This document shows positions 43,421 through 54,079 of a DNA stretch of 64,000 nucleotides, piece after piece. Source of the DNA: Pseudomonas sp. BCA17 (lineage in GTDB: Bacteria > Pseudomonadota > Gammaproteobacteria > Pseudomonadales > Pseudomonadaceae); the NCBI RefSeq assembly GCF_004519405.1, contig NZ_SGWI01000003.1, positions 1-64,000 of the forward strand, in the 5' to 3' direction. The position numbers and the translations under genes are program-made. Below the pieces are notes generated by a model, which searched no databases, had not been told where the DNA came from, and saw only the letters and a list, made by a program, of their open reading frames with translations. How positions within the stretch are numbered: the stretch's first letter is position 1; every line of letters starts with the position of its first letter.

Positions 43421-44205
43421 TGAGCAACGCGTTAATCCGCCTGGAGCAGGTCGCAGTCACGTTCGCCGGGCAAAACGTACTGGATAACATCGCACTGAGC
43501 GTGGAACCCGGGCAGATCGTCACCCTGATCGGCCCGAATGGCGCGGGCAAGACCACCCTGGTGCGTGCCGTACTCGGTTTGCTCAAGCCCGACAGCGGCC
43601 GCGTATGGCGCAAACCCAAGCTGCGCGTCGGCTACATGCCGCAGAAGCTGCACGTCGACCCGACGCTGCCCCTGTCCGTACTGCGCTTTCTGCGCCTGGT
43701 ACCGGGTGTCGACCGTGCCCGCGCACAGGCTGCGCTCAGGGAAGTCGGCGCCGAGCAGGTCATCGACAGCCCGGTGCAGAGCATCTCCGGCGGCGAAATG
43801 CAGCGCGTATTACTGGCCCGCGCACTGTTGCGCGAGCCCGAATTACTGGTGCTGGATGAGCCTGTACAAGGCGTCGACGTCGCTGGCCAGGCCGAGCTGT
43901 ACCGCCTGATCACCCGCCTGCGCGACCGCCATGGCTGCGGCGTGCTGATGGTGTCGCACGACCTGCATCTGGTGATGAGCACCACTGACCAGGTCGTCTG
44001 CCTGAACCGCCATGTGTGCTGCTCCGGCCACCCGGAACAGGTCAGCGGCGATCCGGCGTTCGTCGAGTTGTTCGGCAATAACGCCCAGAGCCTGGCGATA
44101 TACCATCACCATCACGATCACGCTCATGATTTGCATGGCGCTGTCGTGGATGATCCCGCCAAACCTCATACCCACGTCCATGGAGATAGCTGCAAGCATG
44201 GCTGA
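43420..44205 (+). CDS. znuC: Zinc ABC transporter ATP-binding protein
   Basis: A 261-aa ATPase with Walker [10 protein letters not shown] (about 38-46), signature [17 protein letters not shown], Walker [13 protein letters not shown] and switch His in MVSHDLHLV. The C-terminal tail is His-rich ([10 protein letters not shown], then HTHVHGD), as in other ZnuC proteins, and may bind zinc. It overlaps znuB by 8 bp. Confidence 0.95.
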   Translation: MSNALIRLEQVAVTFAGQNVLDNIALSVEPGQIVTLIGPNGAGKTTLVRAVLGLLKPDSGRVWRKPKLRVGYMPQKLHVDPTLPLSVLRFLRLVPGVDRARAQAALREVGAEQVIDSPVQSISGGEMQRVLLARALLREPELLVLDEPVQGVDVAGQAELYRLITRLRDRHGCGVLMVSHDLHLVMSTTDQVVCLNRHVCCSGHPEQVSGDPAFVELFGNNAQSLAIYHHHHDHAHDLHGAVVDDPAKPHTHVHGDSCKHG

Positions 44206-44986
44206 TTTTCTGCTCTACGCCCTGCTGGCAGGCTTGGCTTTGGCACTGGTGGCGGGCCCGTTGGGCTCGTTCGTGGTCTGGCGGCGCATGGCCTACTTCG
44301 GCGACACCTTGTCCCACGCCGCCCTGCTGGGCGTCGCCCTGGGCTTTTTACTGGATGTGAGCCCGACCATCGCCGTCACCGTAGGCTGCCTGCTACTGGC
44401 AGTGCTGCTGGTAACCCTGCAACAGCGCCAGCCGCTCGCCTCCGACACGCTACTGGGCATCCTGGCGCCGAGCACCCTGTCCCTGGGCCTGGTGGTGCTG
44501 AGTTTCATGCACGAAGTTCGCATCGACCTGATGGCCTACCTGTTTGGCGATTTACTGGCGATCAGCCCGGGTGATCTCGCATGGATACTGGGCGGCAGCG
44601 CGGCCGTACTGGTTTTACTGGTGGCCCTGTGGCGTCCGTTGCTGGCAATTACGGTGCATGAAGAACTGGCCACGGTGGAGGGTTTGCCGGTGCCGGCCCT
44701 GCGCATGGCCCTGATGTTGTTGATCGCGGTGGTGATTGCTGTTGCGATGAAGATAGTCGGCGTATTGTTGATCACGTCGCTGCTGATCATTCCCGCCGCC
44801 GCCGCCCAGCGCCACGCCCGCTCTCCCGAGCAGATGGCCATAGGCGCCAGCCTGCTGGGGATGCTGGCAGTGTGCGGGGGCCTGGCACTGTCTTGGTTCA
44901 AGGACACGCCGGCAGGACCGTCGATTGTTGTAACGGCGGCCGCCCTGTTTCTGCTGAGTTTTGTCCTGCCCCGTCGAGGGGTGTAG
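44198..44986 (+). CDS. znuB: Zinc ABC transporter permease
   Basis: A 262-aa protein with seven to nine membrane helices of the ABC-3 family. Typical are [30 protein letters not shown] near the N-terminus and [22 protein letters not shown] near residue 185. The ATG at 44198 lies within the end of znuC, so translation is coupled. It completes the ZnuABC importer with znuA encoded divergently. Confidence 0.95.
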   Translation: MADFLLYALLAGLALALVAGPLGSFVVWRRMAYFGDTLSHAALLGVALGFLLDVSPTIAVTVGCLLLAVLLVTLQQRQPLASDTLLGILAPSTLSLGLVVLSFMHEVRIDLMAYLFGDLLAISPGDLAWILGGSAAVLVLLVALWRPLLAITVHEELATVEGLPVPALRMALMLLIAVVIAVAMKIVGVLLITSLLIIPAAAAQRHARSPEQMAIGASLLGMLAVCGGLALSWFKDTPAGPSIVVTAAALFLLSFVLPRRGV

Positions 44987-45023
44987 ACTTGCTCGCTTTT
45001 TGCGCAATTAGAGAGTCGCAGGA

Positions 45024-45743
45024 ATGAAGCCGTTCAACTCCCGTTATCTGCTCCTTGCCGCATTTTCCCTGCTGCTGGGCGCCTGCCAAAGCACACCGCC
45101 GGCCGCTCCCGATGCTCCGGATGCGCGTGCTACGGCCATCGCGCAACTGGAGCAAAACCTGGCCAGCAGTGAACTGGCCACCGCTGAGGATCAGCTCGCC
45201 GCATTGCAGGCACAGTCGCCTGATGACCCGGCTCTGGAACCTTACCAACGCCAATTGGCCGAAGCCTATCTGCAACGCAGCCAGATCGTGCTGCAAAAGG
45301 GTGACGTCAACGCCGCCGCCACGGCACTGAGCCGCGCACGTGCGCTGATGCCTAAGGCGCCTGCACTGACAGGCGGCGTAAACAGCGCCATCAGCCACGC
45401 CCGCAAAGCCGAACTGGAAAAAGCCGAAGCCGCCCTGAAAGCCGCTGAAACCAAGCCTGCCGCCAAAGTCATCGACCCGGCCGCAGAAAGCACCACCGTG
45501 GCGCTGAACCTCACCGATATAGAAGAACTTCGCCACCAACTGGATGCGATCGCCACCGACCTGGTGAATTACCAGTGCGACGTGAGCATTCAAGTGCCGC
45601 GCACCCAGGATTACCCATGGCTGGCCACATTGCTCACCAAACGGGTTAAGCGAATTGATTCGGGATATGACCTGAAGATTCACCGGCAGATTTTGAAGAA
45701 CATTGCCGCGCAGGTTGTGCTGATTCCACGCAAGACGCAGTAA
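45024..45743 (+). CDS. Lipoprotein with TPR-like helices (PA5502-like)
   Basis: A 239-aa lipoprotein with lipobox LLGAC (Cys21). Residues 30-135 form Ala/Leu-rich helices with TPR character (TAEDQLAALQAQSPDDPALEPYQRQLAEAYLQRSQ). The C-terminal part LRHQLDAIATDLVNYQC... has no recognised family. In P. aeruginosa a homologous gene follows znuB (PA5502, from memory). It is 37 bp after znuB with no terminator, so it may share Zur control. Function unknown. Confidence 0.75.
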   Translation: MKPFNSRYLLLAAFSLLLGACQSTPPAAPDAPDARATAIAQLEQNLASSELATAEDQLAALQAQSPDDPALEPYQRQLAEAYLQRSQIVLQKGDVNAAATALSRARALMPKAPALTGGVNSAISHARKAELEKAEAALKAAETKPAAKVIDPAAESTTVALNLTDIEELRHQLDAIATDLVNYQCDVSIQVPRTQDYPWLATLLTKRVKRIDSGYDLKIHRQILKNIAAQVVLIPRKTQ

Positions 45744-45748
45744 AAGCA

Positions 45749-45824
45749 TCGGGAGCGACCCCGTCCCACACGTGAAGATAATTACATTCAAGTGCGGACG
45801 GGCTCGCTTCCGATAGCGATCCGA
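45749..45824. repeat. REPIN, GGGAGCGACCCCGTCCC type
   Basis: Arms GGGAGCGACCCCGTCCCACA (from 45750) and TGCGGACGGGCTCGCTTCC (to near 45810), followed by the GATAGCGATCC tail that also ends other REPINs in this window. It lies between convergent lipoprotein and katE genes. The arms are less well matched than in the other copies, suggesting an older element. Confidence 0.75.
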
Positions 45825-45839
45825 CTAACAGCAGATCAC

Positions 45840-47981
45840 TTAAGCCGGAATAGCCTTGGCCTTCGGCTCACGCTCCCACACGCGATGCTGGGCAATCGCC
45901 GCGAAGAAGGCCTTGAAGGCCTTGGCATCGGCTCCAACGATCAACCCCGCATCCACTTCAAGCTTGAGCAGGTCCAGCAATGGCTTGGCATCACCGGCAA
46001 CGGCAATTGCCTTCAGATGCTTGTATGCCTCCAACAGGAAGTGCAACGCGACGCCATCCCCGCTCAGCGCCTTGATCGACTCTTTACCGCCAGGGACAAA
46101 CACTGCGTCAAACGCAATAGATGGCATGCCTTCCATCGACGCATCCACCGCCAGGCTCTTGCCATCAGCGGTCTTCACCGGCGCCGAAGTCGGCCCGAGC
46201 AACTTGGCGTGTGCACCTTCGGTTTCCAGCGCCGCCTTCAGCGTCGCAATCGCCGCGCCATCCACACCGTTAGCCGCAAGAATCGCGACTTTGCGCGTCT
46301 TGATATCGCCCGACAGCAGGTTCACCTGGCTCAACGCGGGCGACACTTTCAACGACGTCTCACGCGGCGGCACCGTGCCTTTGGTTGGCGCCGGCAGACC
46401 CAGGTTCTGCGCGACGCGCTTGGCCAGTTCCAAATCGATATTGGCCAGAATCTCATTGACTTGGCGAGCACGAATGAACTCACGTTCCACCTTGCCCAAC
46501 TCGAAGCTGTAAGCCGCGATGATGTGCTCTTTTTCGTGATGGCTCATGCTGTGGAAAAACAGCGTGGCTTGCGAGAAATGATCACCAAACGACTCGCTGC
46601 GCTCACGTACCTTGTTGGCGTCCACGCGCTCGTAATAGGTCTCGAAACCGCCATCCTGGGCCGCCGGAGGTGTTTCTTTCGGCCAACCACCATCAATCGA
46701 ATTCGGTTCGTACGCGGCGCGGCCCTTGTCGATCACGGTACGGTGCTGAGCATCGCGCTGGCCATTATGGAAAGGCGTGACCGGGCGATTGATCGGCAGC
46801 TCATGAAAATTCGGACCACCGAGTCGGCTGATCTGGGTATCCGTGTAGGAAAACAGACGGCCTTGTAGCAACGGATCGTTGGTGAAGTCGATACCCGGCA
46901 CGATATGGCCTGGGCAAAACGCGACCTGTTCGACTTCAGCAAAGAAGTTGTCCGGGTTGCGGTTAAGCACCATCTTACCCAGCGGCGTAATCGGCACCAG
47001 CTCTTCGGGGATGATCTTGGTCGGATCGAGCAGGTCGAAGTCGAACTTGTGTTCGTCCTCTTGCGCGACGATCTGTACACCCAATTCCCACTCAGGGTAG
47101 TCACCGCATTCAATCGCTTCCCACAGGTCGCGACGGTGGTAATCGGTATCTTTGCCCGCAAGCTTTTGCGCTTCGTCCCACACCAGCGAACACGTACCCA
47201 CTTTAGGGCGCCAGTGGAACTTCACGAAGCTCGACTCACCATCGGTATTGATCATGCGGAAGGTATGAACGCCAAAGCCCTGCATGGCGCGCAGGCTTTT
47301 TGGAATAGCGCGGTCGGACATTGCCCACAGCACCATATGCGCCGATTCCGGCTGGAGCGAGACAAAATCCCAGAACGTATCGTGGGCCGAGCCGCCGGTG
47401 GGAATCTCGTTGTGCGGCTCAGGCTTCACGGCGTGCACGAAGTCGGGAAACTTAATGGCGTCTTGTATGAAAAACACCGGCATGTTGTTGCCCACCAGAT
47501 CGAAGTTGCCTTCGTCGGTGAAGAACTTCACGGCGAAGCCGCGCACGTCACGTACCGTATCGCCCGATCCACGCGGACCTTGAACGGTGGAGAAACGCGC
47601 AAATACCGGGGTTTTATGCTCAGGATTACGCAGGAACCCGGCCTTGCTCAGCGCCGAATGGTTTTCATAAGTCTGGAAATAACCATGGGCACCGGTACCA
47701 CGGGCATGCACGATGCGCTCCGGGATACGTTCATGGTCAAAATGCGTGATCTTTTCACGCATGATGAAGTCTTCCAGCAGCGACGGACCACGGGCGCCGA
47801 CTTTCAGGGTGTTCTGGTTATCGGCAATCTTCACGCCCTGGTTGGTGCGCAGGGCCTGGCCAGTGGCGTCCGAGCGAAACTCCTCCAAAGCCTGCAGCTT
47901 GGCGTTGGTGTTGCCACGGTCCAAGGTATCGGTCCCCGCAAGTTCACTCTTTGGCGGGGTGACTGGCTTTTTAGTACTCAT
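45840..47981 (-). CDS. katE: Catalase HPII (large-subunit, clade 2)
   Basis: A 713-aa monofunctional haem catalase, far longer than small-subunit enzymes because of its C-terminal flavodoxin/DJ-1-like domain (about 560-713, [22 protein letters not shown]). Seen: catalytic His in [12 protein letters not shown], distal Asn region [16 protein letters not shown] and the haem Tyr in [15 protein letters not shown]. It removes hydrogen peroxide in stationary phase. The ATG at 47981 has an AAGGAG site; the upstream in-frame ATG at 48047 would add 22 unrelated residues. Confidence 0.96.
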   Translation of the reverse strand: MSTKKPVTPPKSELAGTDTLDRGNTNAKLQALEEFRSDATGQALRTNQGVKIADNQNTLKVGARGPSLLEDFIMREKITHFDHERIPERIVHARGTGAHGYFQTYENHSALSKAGFLRNPEHKTPVFARFSTVQGPRGSGDTVRDVRGFAVKFFTDEGNFDLVGNNMPVFFIQDAIKFPDFVHAVKPEPHNEIPTGGSAHDTFWDFVSLQPESAHMVLWAMSDRAIPKSLRAMQGFGVHTFRMINTDGESSFVKFHWRPKVGTCSLVWDEAQKLAGKDTDYHRRDLWEAIECGDYPEWELGVQIVAQEDEHKFDFDLLDPTKIIPEELVPITPLGKMVLNRNPDNFFAEVEQVAFCPGHIVPGIDFTNDPLLQGRLFSYTDTQISRLGGPNFHELPINRPVTPFHNGQRDAQHRTVIDKGRAAYEPNSIDGGWPKETPPAAQDGGFETYYERVDANKVRERSESFGDHFSQATLFFHSMSHHEKEHIIAAYSFELGKVEREFIRARQVNEILANIDLELAKRVAQNLGLPAPTKGTVPPRETSLKVSPALSQVNLLSGDIKTRKVAILAANGVDGAAIATLKAALETEGAHAKLLGPTSAPVKTADGKSLAVDASMEGMPSIAFDAVFVPGGKESIKALSGDGVALHFLLEAYKHLKAIAVAGDAKPLLDLLKLEVDAGLIVGADAKAFKAFFAAIAQHRVWEREPKAKAIPA

Positions 47982-48246
47982 CAGGCAAAAACTCCTTCTT
48001 AAGTGGCCAGAGCGATCCCTGGCTCTTCTAGAACAATCCCCAGGCACGGCACCTCAGGATTTCGAATTGCTTAAGTAGTGACTGATACCTTTTTTCACCG
48101 TTCCCTTTTTATGACCTTTGATCGCGTTATTGCCAAATCGCTGGTTGAATACGAAATAAATGCTAAGAAACGCTATACGGACAGGCTAAAATGCGCGCCC
48201 GGCTAACCGCTGATCCCTTTTCCATGCGCCCCACAAGGTTCGCTAC

Positions 48247-49254
48247 GTGATCGAGTTTCATAACGTCCATAAAACCTACCGCGTCGCCGGTAAGGAAATC
48301 CCCGCCCTGCACCCCACCAGCCTGCGCGTCGAAAACGGCCAGGTATTCGGCCTGATTGGCCACTCCGGTGCGGGCAAAAGCACGCTGCTGCGCCTGATCA
48401 ACCGCCTTGAGCAACCCAGCGGCGGCCAGATCAATGTCGACGGTGAAGAAGTCACTGCCCTGGATGCCAACGGCCTGCGTCGCTTCCGCCAGCAAGTCGG
48501 GATGATCTTCCAGCACTTCAACCTGCTGGCTTCCAAGACCGTCGCCGATAATGTGGCGCTGCCGCTGACCCTTGCCGGCGAACTGTCGCGCAAGGAAATC
48601 GACCTGCGCGTGGCCGAGCTGCTCGCCCGCGTCGGCCTGTCGGACCACGCCAAGAAGTACCCGGCGCAGTTATCCGGTGGCCAGAAGCAACGCGTCGGCA
48701 TCGCCCGCGCCCTGGCCACCAAGCCGAAAATCCTGCTGTGCGACGAAGCCACCAGTGCACTCGACCCGCAGACCACCGCCTCGGTCCTGCAACTGCTGGC
48801 CGAGATCAACCGCGAACTGAAGCTGACCATCGTGCTGATCACCCATGAAATGGATGTGATCCGTCGCGTATGCGACCAGGTCGCCGTGATGGATGCCGGT
48901 GTGATCGTCGAGCAAGGCTCGGTGGCCGATGTGTTCCTGCACCCTCAGCACCCGACCACCAAGCGCTTCGTGCAGGAAGCTGATCAGATCGATGAAAGCG
49001 AGCAACGTGATGACTTCGCTCACGTGCCGGGTCGTATCATTCGCCTGACGTTCCAAGGCGAAGCGACCTACGCGCCGCTGCTGGGCACCGTCGCCCGTGA
49101 AACGGGGGTGGACTACAGCATCCTTGCCGGTCGTATCGACCACATTAAAGAGACCCCCTACGGGCAATTGACCCTCGCTGTCACTGGCGGTGACATGGAA
49201 GCCGCGTTCGCGCGCTTCACCGCTGCCGACGTTCATATGGAGGTGCTGCGCTAA
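48247..49254 (+). CDS. metN: Methionine ABC transporter ATP-binding protein
   Basis: A 335-aa ATPase with Walker [10 protein letters not shown] (about 37-45), signature [16 protein letters not shown], Walker [14 protein letters not shown] and His in ITHEMDVI. The C-terminal NIL domain (about 265-335, [22 protein letters not shown]) senses methionine and shuts off import. The start is GTG at 48247. It overlaps metI by one base (TAATG). Confidence 0.95.
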   Translation: MIEFHNVHKTYRVAGKEIPALHPTSLRVENGQVFGLIGHSGAGKSTLLRLINRLEQPSGGQINVDGEEVTALDANGLRRFRQQVGMIFQHFNLLASKTVADNVALPLTLAGELSRKEIDLRVAELLARVGLSDHAKKYPAQLSGGQKQRVGIARALATKPKILLCDEATSALDPQTTASVLQLLAEINRELKLTIVLITHEMDVIRRVCDQVAVMDAGVIVEQGSVADVFLHPQHPTTKRFVQEADQIDESEQRDDFAHVPGRIIRLTFQGEATYAPLLGTVARETGVDYSILAGRIDHIKETPYGQLTLAVTGGDMEAAFARFTAADVHMEVLR

Positions 49255-49946
49255 TGGACGTTTTCCTGAGTTTTTTTGCCGACATCGACTGGTCCGAAAT
49301 CTGGCTCGCCACCGGCGATACCATGACCATGCTGTTCGGTTCGCTGTTCTTCACGGTCGTGCTGGGCCTACCCATGGGTGTGCTGCTGTTCTTGACCAGC
49401 CCACGTCAGCTATTCGAACAGAAAGGCTTGTACGCCTTTCTGTCGCTGATCGTGAACATCCTGCGTTCGCTGCCGTTCATCATCCTGTTGATCGTGATGA
49501 TTCCATTAACCAAACTGATCACTGGCATATACATGGATGAGGCCACCACGCTGGGCGTTGCGGGCGCGATTCCACCGCTGGTTATCGGCGCCACACCATT
49601 CTTTGCACGCCTGGTAGAAACCGCACTGCGTGAGGTGGACCGAGGCATCATCGAGGCCACGATGTCGATGGGCGCAACGACGCGCCAGATCATCACCAAC
49701 GCCCTACTGCCCGAAGCACGCCCCGGCATTTTCGCGGCCATTACCGTGACCGCGATTACACTGGTGTCCTACACGGCGATGGCCGGCGTGGTCGGTGCCG
49801 GTGGCCTGGGCGACCTGGCGATCCGTTTCGGTTACCAGCGTTTCCAAGACAATGTAATGGTGGTCACCGTGGTGATGCTGGTGATCCTGGTGCAAATTCT
49901 GCAAACCGTCGGCGACAAGCTGGTGGTGCACTTTTCTCGAAAATAA
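49254..49946 (+). CDS. metI: Methionine ABC transporter permease
   Basis: A 230-aa membrane permease with five helices and the EAA loop ETALREVDRGIIEATMSMGATTRQIITNALLPEARPG (about 122-158). It imports D- and L-methionine with MetN and MetQ. It shares its start with the metN stop. Confidence 0.95.
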   Translation: MDVFLSFFADIDWSEIWLATGDTMTMLFGSLFFTVVLGLPMGVLLFLTSPRQLFEQKGLYAFLSLIVNILRSLPFIILLIVMIPLTKLITGIYMDEATTLGVAGAIPPLVIGATPFFARLVETALREVDRGIIEATMSMGATTRQIITNALLPEARPGIFAAITVTAITLVSYTAMAGVVGAGGLGDLAIRFGYQRFQDNVMVVTVVMLVILVQILQTVGDKLVVHFSRK

Positions 49947-49995
49947 CGGCCATTGCCGGCCTCGCCGGCACATGCCCGAACAAGGAGCTTGCTGG

Positions 49996-50769
49996 ATGAA
50001 AAAACTACTGGTTGCTTTCGCCGCCGTTGCCGCGTTTTCCGCCCATGCTGCCGAGACCCTCACGGTCGCCGCATCGCCAGTGCCGCACGCGGAAATCCTC
50101 GAATTCGTGAAGCCGGCCCTGGCCAAAGAAGGCGTGGACCTGCAGGTGAAAGTCTTTACCGACTACGTGCAGCCAAACGTGCAAGTGGCTGAAAAGCGCC
50201 TGGACGCCAACTTCTTCCAGCACCAGCCGTATCTGGATGAATTCAACAAGGCCAAGGGCACTCACCTGGTGAGCGCCGGCGCCGTGCACCTTGAGCCGCT
50301 GGGCGCGTACTCCAGCAAGTACAAAAAGCTGGAAGACCTGCCGGACGGCGCCAATGTGGTGATCCCGAACGACGCCACCAACGGCGGCCGCGCACTGTTG
50401 CTGCTGGCCAAGCACAACCTGATCACCCTGAAGGACCCGACCAACATCCTGTCGACCATCAAGGACATCACCGGCAATCCGAAACACCTGAAGTTCCGCG
50501 AACTGGAAGCCGCCACCCTGCCGCGCGTGCTGACGCAGGTCGACCTGGCGCTGATCAACACCAACTATGCCCTGGAAGCCAAGCTGGACCCATCCAAGGA
50601 TGCACTGATCATCGAAGGCAGCGACTCGCCTTACGTGAACATCCTGGTGACCCGCGAAGACAACAAGGATTCGGATGCGGTGAAGAAACTGGTTGCAGCC
50701 CTGCACACACCTGAAGTGAAGAAATTCATCGAAGAAAAGTACAAGGGCGCGATCAAGCCGGCGTTCTGA
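49996..50769 (+). CDS. metQ: Methionine-binding protein MetQ (NlpA family)
   Basis: A 257-aa NlpA-type binding protein. It has a signal peptide ending AHAAE (no lipobox Cys in it, so it is secreted free rather than as lipoprotein) and the domain signatures SPVPHAEILEFVKP, DYVQPNVQVAEKRLDANFFQHQPYLDEFN and NTNYALEAKLDP. It delivers methionine to MetNI. An AAGGAG lies before the ATG. The gene ends in a REPIN rather than a clear terminator. Confidence 0.94.
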   Translation: MKKLLVAFAAVAAFSAHAAETLTVAASPVPHAEILEFVKPALAKEGVDLQVKVFTDYVQPNVQVAEKRLDANFFQHQPYLDEFNKAKGTHLVSAGAVHLEPLGAYSSKYKKLEDLPDGANVVIPNDATNGGRALLLLAKHNLITLKDPTNILSTIKDITGNPKHLKFRELEAATLPRVLTQVDLALINTNYALEAKLDPSKDALIIEGSDSPYVNILVTREDNKDSDAVKKLVAALHTPEVKKFIEEKYKGAIKPAF

Positions 50770-50787
50770 TCTGACACCGTAGATCCA

Positions 50788-50883
50788 AAATGTGGGAGGG
50801 GGCTTGCTCCCGATAGCGATAGATCAGTCAGCGTATGCATCGACTGAAACTGCGCGATCGGGAACAAGCCCCCTCCCACATTT
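50788..50883. repeat. REPIN, GTGGGAGGGGGCTTGC type, well conserved
   Basis: Arms AAATGTGGGAGGGGGCTTG (from 50788) and CAAGCCCCCTCCCACATTT (to 50883) are exact inverse copies, with a 58-bp centre starting CTCCCGATAGCGAT and ending CGATCGGGAA. The sharpness of the match suggests a recent or active family member. It lies between the convergent ends of metQ and sco. Confidence 0.88.
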
Positions 50884-50897
50884 GTTTGCGCTGCCTG

Positions 50898-51533
50898 CTA
50901 TTTACGCTGCAACAACCCCGGCAACTGCGCTACCAACTTCTGGTTGTTCAACGGCGCCCGAATAAACCCACGCTGCGTACCATCCGGCCCAATCAACGCC
51001 AGGTTGCCGCTGTGGTCGACGGTGTAGTTCGGTTTGCTGGTATCGGCCGGGATGAAAGGGATGCTCACGGCATTCGAGACCTTCTGCACATCCTCCACAT
51101 TCGCGCCAGTGAGACCTTCGAATTGCGGGTCGAAGTAGCCCAGGTACTGCTTGAGCTGGGCGGGTGTGTCGCGGTTCGGGTCGACACTGACCAGAATCAC
51201 CTGCAATTTATCCACGGCGTCCTTGGGCAGCTCACTCTTGATCTGGCGTAGCTGGGCCAGCGTAGTCGGGCAAATGTCCGGGCAGAAGGTGTAGCCGAAG
51301 AACAACAGGCTCCACTTGCCTTTGAGCTCATTGACCACCACTGGCTGACCGTCCTGATTGGTCATCGTCACCGGCGGCAATTGGCGTGCTTGCGGCAGCA
51401 GGATGATGCCGGCGTCGATCAGCGCGGTGGGATCGCCCTGGCCTTTGCTGTTCAGCACTTTGTTGACGGTCAGGCCCATGATCAACGCGACGATGGCCAC
51501 CAGGATAAAGACGGTTTTTTGAGTTCGAGTCAT
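50898..51533 (-). CDS. SCO1/SenC family copper chaperone
   Basis: A 211-aa protein anchored by one N-terminal helix (residues 7-26), with a thioredoxin fold carrying the copper ligands CPDIC (Cys84, Cys88) and His174 (VDHSG). It helps load copper into the CuA site of cytochrome oxidase subunit II. The ATG at 51533 overlaps the stop of the haem O synthase gene (ATGA). It is the last gene of the oxidase cluster. Confidence 0.93.
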   Translation of the reverse strand: MTRTQKTVFILVAIVALIMGLTVNKVLNSKGQGDPTALIDAGIILLPQARQLPPVTMTNQDGQPVVVNELKGKWSLLFFGYTFCPDICPTTLAQLRQIKSELPKDAVDKLQVILVSVDPNRDTPAQLKQYLGYFDPQFEGLTGANVEDVQKVSNAVSIPFIPADTSKPNYTVDHSGNLALIGPDGTQRGFIRAPLNNQKLVAQLPGLLQRK

Positions 51534-52429
51534 AGGTTCAACAGTAAGTAGTGGTCTACGAGCAGGGCGATAAACAGCAAAAACAGGTACCCGATAGAGT
51601 ACTTGAAGGTGTTGATCGCCGCGTGCGGCTTGCTGCCACGGTACAGCACCCAGGCCCATTGCAGAAAGCGCCCGCCCAATACCAGCGCACAGGCCAGGTA
51701 CAGCAGGCCGCTCATATGAATCACATAAGGCATCAGGCTCACCGCCAGCAGGGCGAAGGTATAGAGCAAGATATGCACCTTGGTGTAATGCTCGCCGTGG
51801 GTAACCGGCAGCATCGGGATATCGGCCTTGGCGTATTCCTCCTTGCGGTGAATGGCCAGGGCCCAGAAGTGTGGCGGGGTCCAGGCGAAAATAATCAGCA
51901 CCAGCAGCAGCGGCTCGGCGCTGACATGCCCGGTGACCGCAACCCAACCCAACAACGGCGGTGCAGCGCCGGCCAGGCCACCAATGACGATATTCTGCGG
52001 CGTCGCACGCTTGAGAAAGCCCGTATAGATCACCGCATAGCCGAGCAGCGAGGCCAACGTCAGCCAGGCCGCCAATGGATTGGTAAACACCAGCAGCAGG
52101 GCCAGGCCCGCAACCGCCAGAAACAATGCGAACGCCAGCGCCGCGAGAGGCGACACGCGCCCTTCGGCCAGCGGCCGTTTATGGGTACGCGCCATCAGCG
52201 CGTCGATCCGCCGATCCACCACATGGTTGACCGCCGCCGCGCCACCGGCACACAGGGCAATGCCCAGGTTGCCAAATACCAGCACCGTCCACGGCACACC
52301 CGCACGGGTGGCGAGGAACATCCCCACCAGGGACGTGATGAGCATCAGCACCACCACCTTGGGCTTGGTCAGCTCCAGGTAGTCACGCCAGATCGCCTGA
52401 TCGTGACGTGCGCCGATCAAGGTCGCCAT
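51530..52429 (-). CDS. cyoE: Protohaem IX farnesyltransferase (haem O synthase)
   Basis: A 299-aa UbiA-family membrane prenyltransferase. Seen: first Asp motif [20 protein letters not shown] and second [18 protein letters not shown], with about eight helices. It makes haem O from haem B, feeding haem A synthase next door. The ATG at 52429 has a GGGAG site. An alternative name is ctaB. Confidence 0.95.
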   Translation of the reverse strand: MATLIGARHDQAIWRDYLELTKPKVVVLMLITSLVGMFLATRAGVPWTVLVFGNLGIALCAGGAAAVNHVVDRRIDALMARTHKRPLAEGRVSPLAALAFALFLAVAGLALLLVFTNPLAAWLTLASLLGYAVIYTGFLKRATPQNIVIGGLAGAAPPLLGWVAVTGHVSAEPLLLVLIIFAWTPPHFWALAIHRKEEYAKADIPMLPVTHGEHYTKVHILLYTFALLAVSLMPYVIHMSGLLYLACALVLGGRFLQWAWVLYRGSKPHAAINTFKYSIGYLFLLFIALLVDHYLLLNL

Positions 52430-53496
52430 GGCATTTCTCCCTTGAGGGTAATGAGGCCCGACACGTGTTTGCGTGGAATGAAGCGCCAACCGAACGGCAA
52501 CTGATTACGTACCCGGACCAGGCTGGTACGCGCGTGGTAATTGACCAGCACCAGCGTCAGCAACAGCGCCGCGCCGCCCGCGTTATGCGCGACGGCCACC
52601 GGCAACGGCAGATGAAAAAACACATTGCTCAGGCCCAGGCTGATTTGCGCCGCCAGGACGATCAGCAGCAAGCCCGCCAGCCGGGTCATGCCCACGGCGC
52701 GCAACTGCCAGGCCAGGCCCAGCAACGCCACGGTGACGATGATCGCACCGATACGGTGGGTGAGGTGGATGGCCGTGCGCGCCTCGCTATCAAGCTGCCC
52801 GCCCAGGTAATTGGGGCCGATGTGCTGGGTCAGATGAAAACCGTTGGCAAAGTCCGCCGCCGGCCACCATTGACCGTGACACGTCGGCAGGTCGATACAG
52901 GCCACCGCCGCATAGTTGGAACTGACCCAACCGCCCAGCGCAATCTGCCCGATCACCAGCACCAACCCCGCCGTCGCCCAATATTGCAGGCGCCTGGGCA
53001 CGATCAAGGCGGGCAGCACACCGGACAAGCGCAACGTCAGCAGAAACAGCAGGCTCAAGGTCGCAAAGCCGCCCAGCAGATGGCCCGTGACCACCTGCGG
53101 CCACAGCTTCAACGTCACCGTCCACATTCCGAATGCCGCTTGGGCGAACACCACCGCGAGCAAGAACAGCGGCAATTTCACCGGCTGGCCAGGGTCACGT
53201 CGATGGCTCCATGAACGCGCCGCCAGCAGCACAATCAGCAAGCTCAACGTGCCGGCAAAGTAGCGATGAGTCATTTCAGCCCAGCCTTTGCCTGCCTCCA
53301 CTGGTGTATCGGGAAAATGCAGCTCGGCATGGGCCAACTGGGCTTCGGTCTTGGGCACACTGATAAAGCCATAGCAACCCGGCCAGTCCGGGCAACCCAG
53401 GCCGGCATGGGTCAGGCGGGTATAGGCGCCCAGCAGTACGACCAGCAGCGCCAGCAAGGTGGCAAACAACGCGAGGCGAAATCCAGGTTTGGCCAT
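52417..53496 (-). CDS. ctaA: Haem A synthase, COX15/CtaA family
   Basis: A 359-aa protein with eight helices, the usual size. Typical are [18 protein letters not shown] near residue 27 (Cys pair and first acidic loop), [13 protein letters not shown] (His ligand) and [12 protein letters not shown] near 270. It converts haem O to haem A for subunit I. It overlaps the haem O synthase start by 13 bp and is transcribed with it. Confidence 0.94.
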   Translation of the reverse strand: MAKPGFRLALFATLLALLVVLLGAYTRLTHAGLGCPDWPGCYGFISVPKTEAQLAHAELHFPDTPVEAGKGWAEMTHRYFAGTLSLLIVLLAARSWSHRRDPGQPVKLPLFLLAVVFAQAAFGMWTVTLKLWPQVVTGHLLGGFATLSLLFLLTLRLSGVLPALIVPRRLQYWATAGLVLVIGQIALGGWVSSNYAAVACIDLPTCHGQWWPAADFANGFHLTQHIGPNYLGGQLDSEARTAIHLTHRIGAIIVTVALLGLAWQLRAVGMTRLAGLLLIVLAAQISLGLSNVFFHLPLPVAVAHNAGGAALLLTLVLVNYHARTSLVRVRNQLPFGWRFIPRKHVSGLITLKGEMPWRP

Positions 53497-53506
53497 GACG
53501 ATGCCC

Positions 53507-54079
53507 TTATCCGATGTTCGACAGTTTCAGCAGCAGGCGCAGGTCGTTGAGCAGGTCCTTGCCCTTGACCTTGGCGTCGTAGCGCAACACCAGGTTGCCA
53601 TGGGGATCGACGATCCACAGTTGCGCATCGCCCGGTGCAGCGGCCTCTTTGGTGAAGGTTGACAGGTCCAGCGCATAACGTTGCAGTTGCGGGTACTCGG
53701 CCTTGAGCTTGGCCTCGTATTCAGCGCTCATAGGCTGGGCACTGGCGAGGGCGTGGCTGGCGCGGGAAGCATCGCGCCCCAGGCTGATTTGCAGCTGGCG
53801 TGCGAGGTACACCAGTTGCCGGCAATCGGCGGCGCAGGTGGCGGGCGCGGTGACCAGCAGTTGCCAGCGCTGCTCATCCGCCTGCACGCCGATGTCGGCG
53901 CGCGTCTGGCCGTTGCCGATCATTTCACCGTGGTAGCTGCGACTGTCCGGCACCCAGAACTGCAGCTTGTACATGAAGGTGGCGAGCGCCATCGGGCCGA
54001 TCACCATCATCAGAATCAACATCAGCTGCCAGCGGCCTTTGCGCCGGTCAGGCGCTTCAGACATGTTGGGTGGATTCAT
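53507..54079 (-). CDS. Sco-like membrane protein of the cox cluster
   Basis: A 190-aa protein with one N-terminal helix (residues 18-36) and a periplasmic domain. It carries a CxxxC pair in TAPATCAADCRQLVYLARQ (Cys82, Cys86) and a late LWIVDPHGNLVLRYD strand, so it looks like a thioredoxin-fold relative of SCO, though the usual copper-binding His is not evident. It sits between SURF1 and haem A synthase genes (PA0111-like). GGAG precedes the ATG at 54079. Role in oxidase assembly is inferred from place. Confidence 0.7.
   Translation of the reverse strand: MNPPNMSEAPDRRKGRWQLMLILMMVIGPMALATFMYKLQFWVPDSRSYHGEMIGNGQTRADIGVQADEQRWQLLVTAPATCAADCRQLVYLARQLQISLGRDASRASHALASAQPMSAEYEAKLKAEYPQLQRYALDLSTFTKEAAAPGDAQLWIVDPHGNLVLRYDAKVKGKDLLNDLRLLLKLSNIG

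Noticed and set aside
48048..48246. SAM riboswitch or S-box before metN
   Set aside because: No paired architecture or terminator was seen, and such elements are not usual before metNIQ in Pseudomonas.
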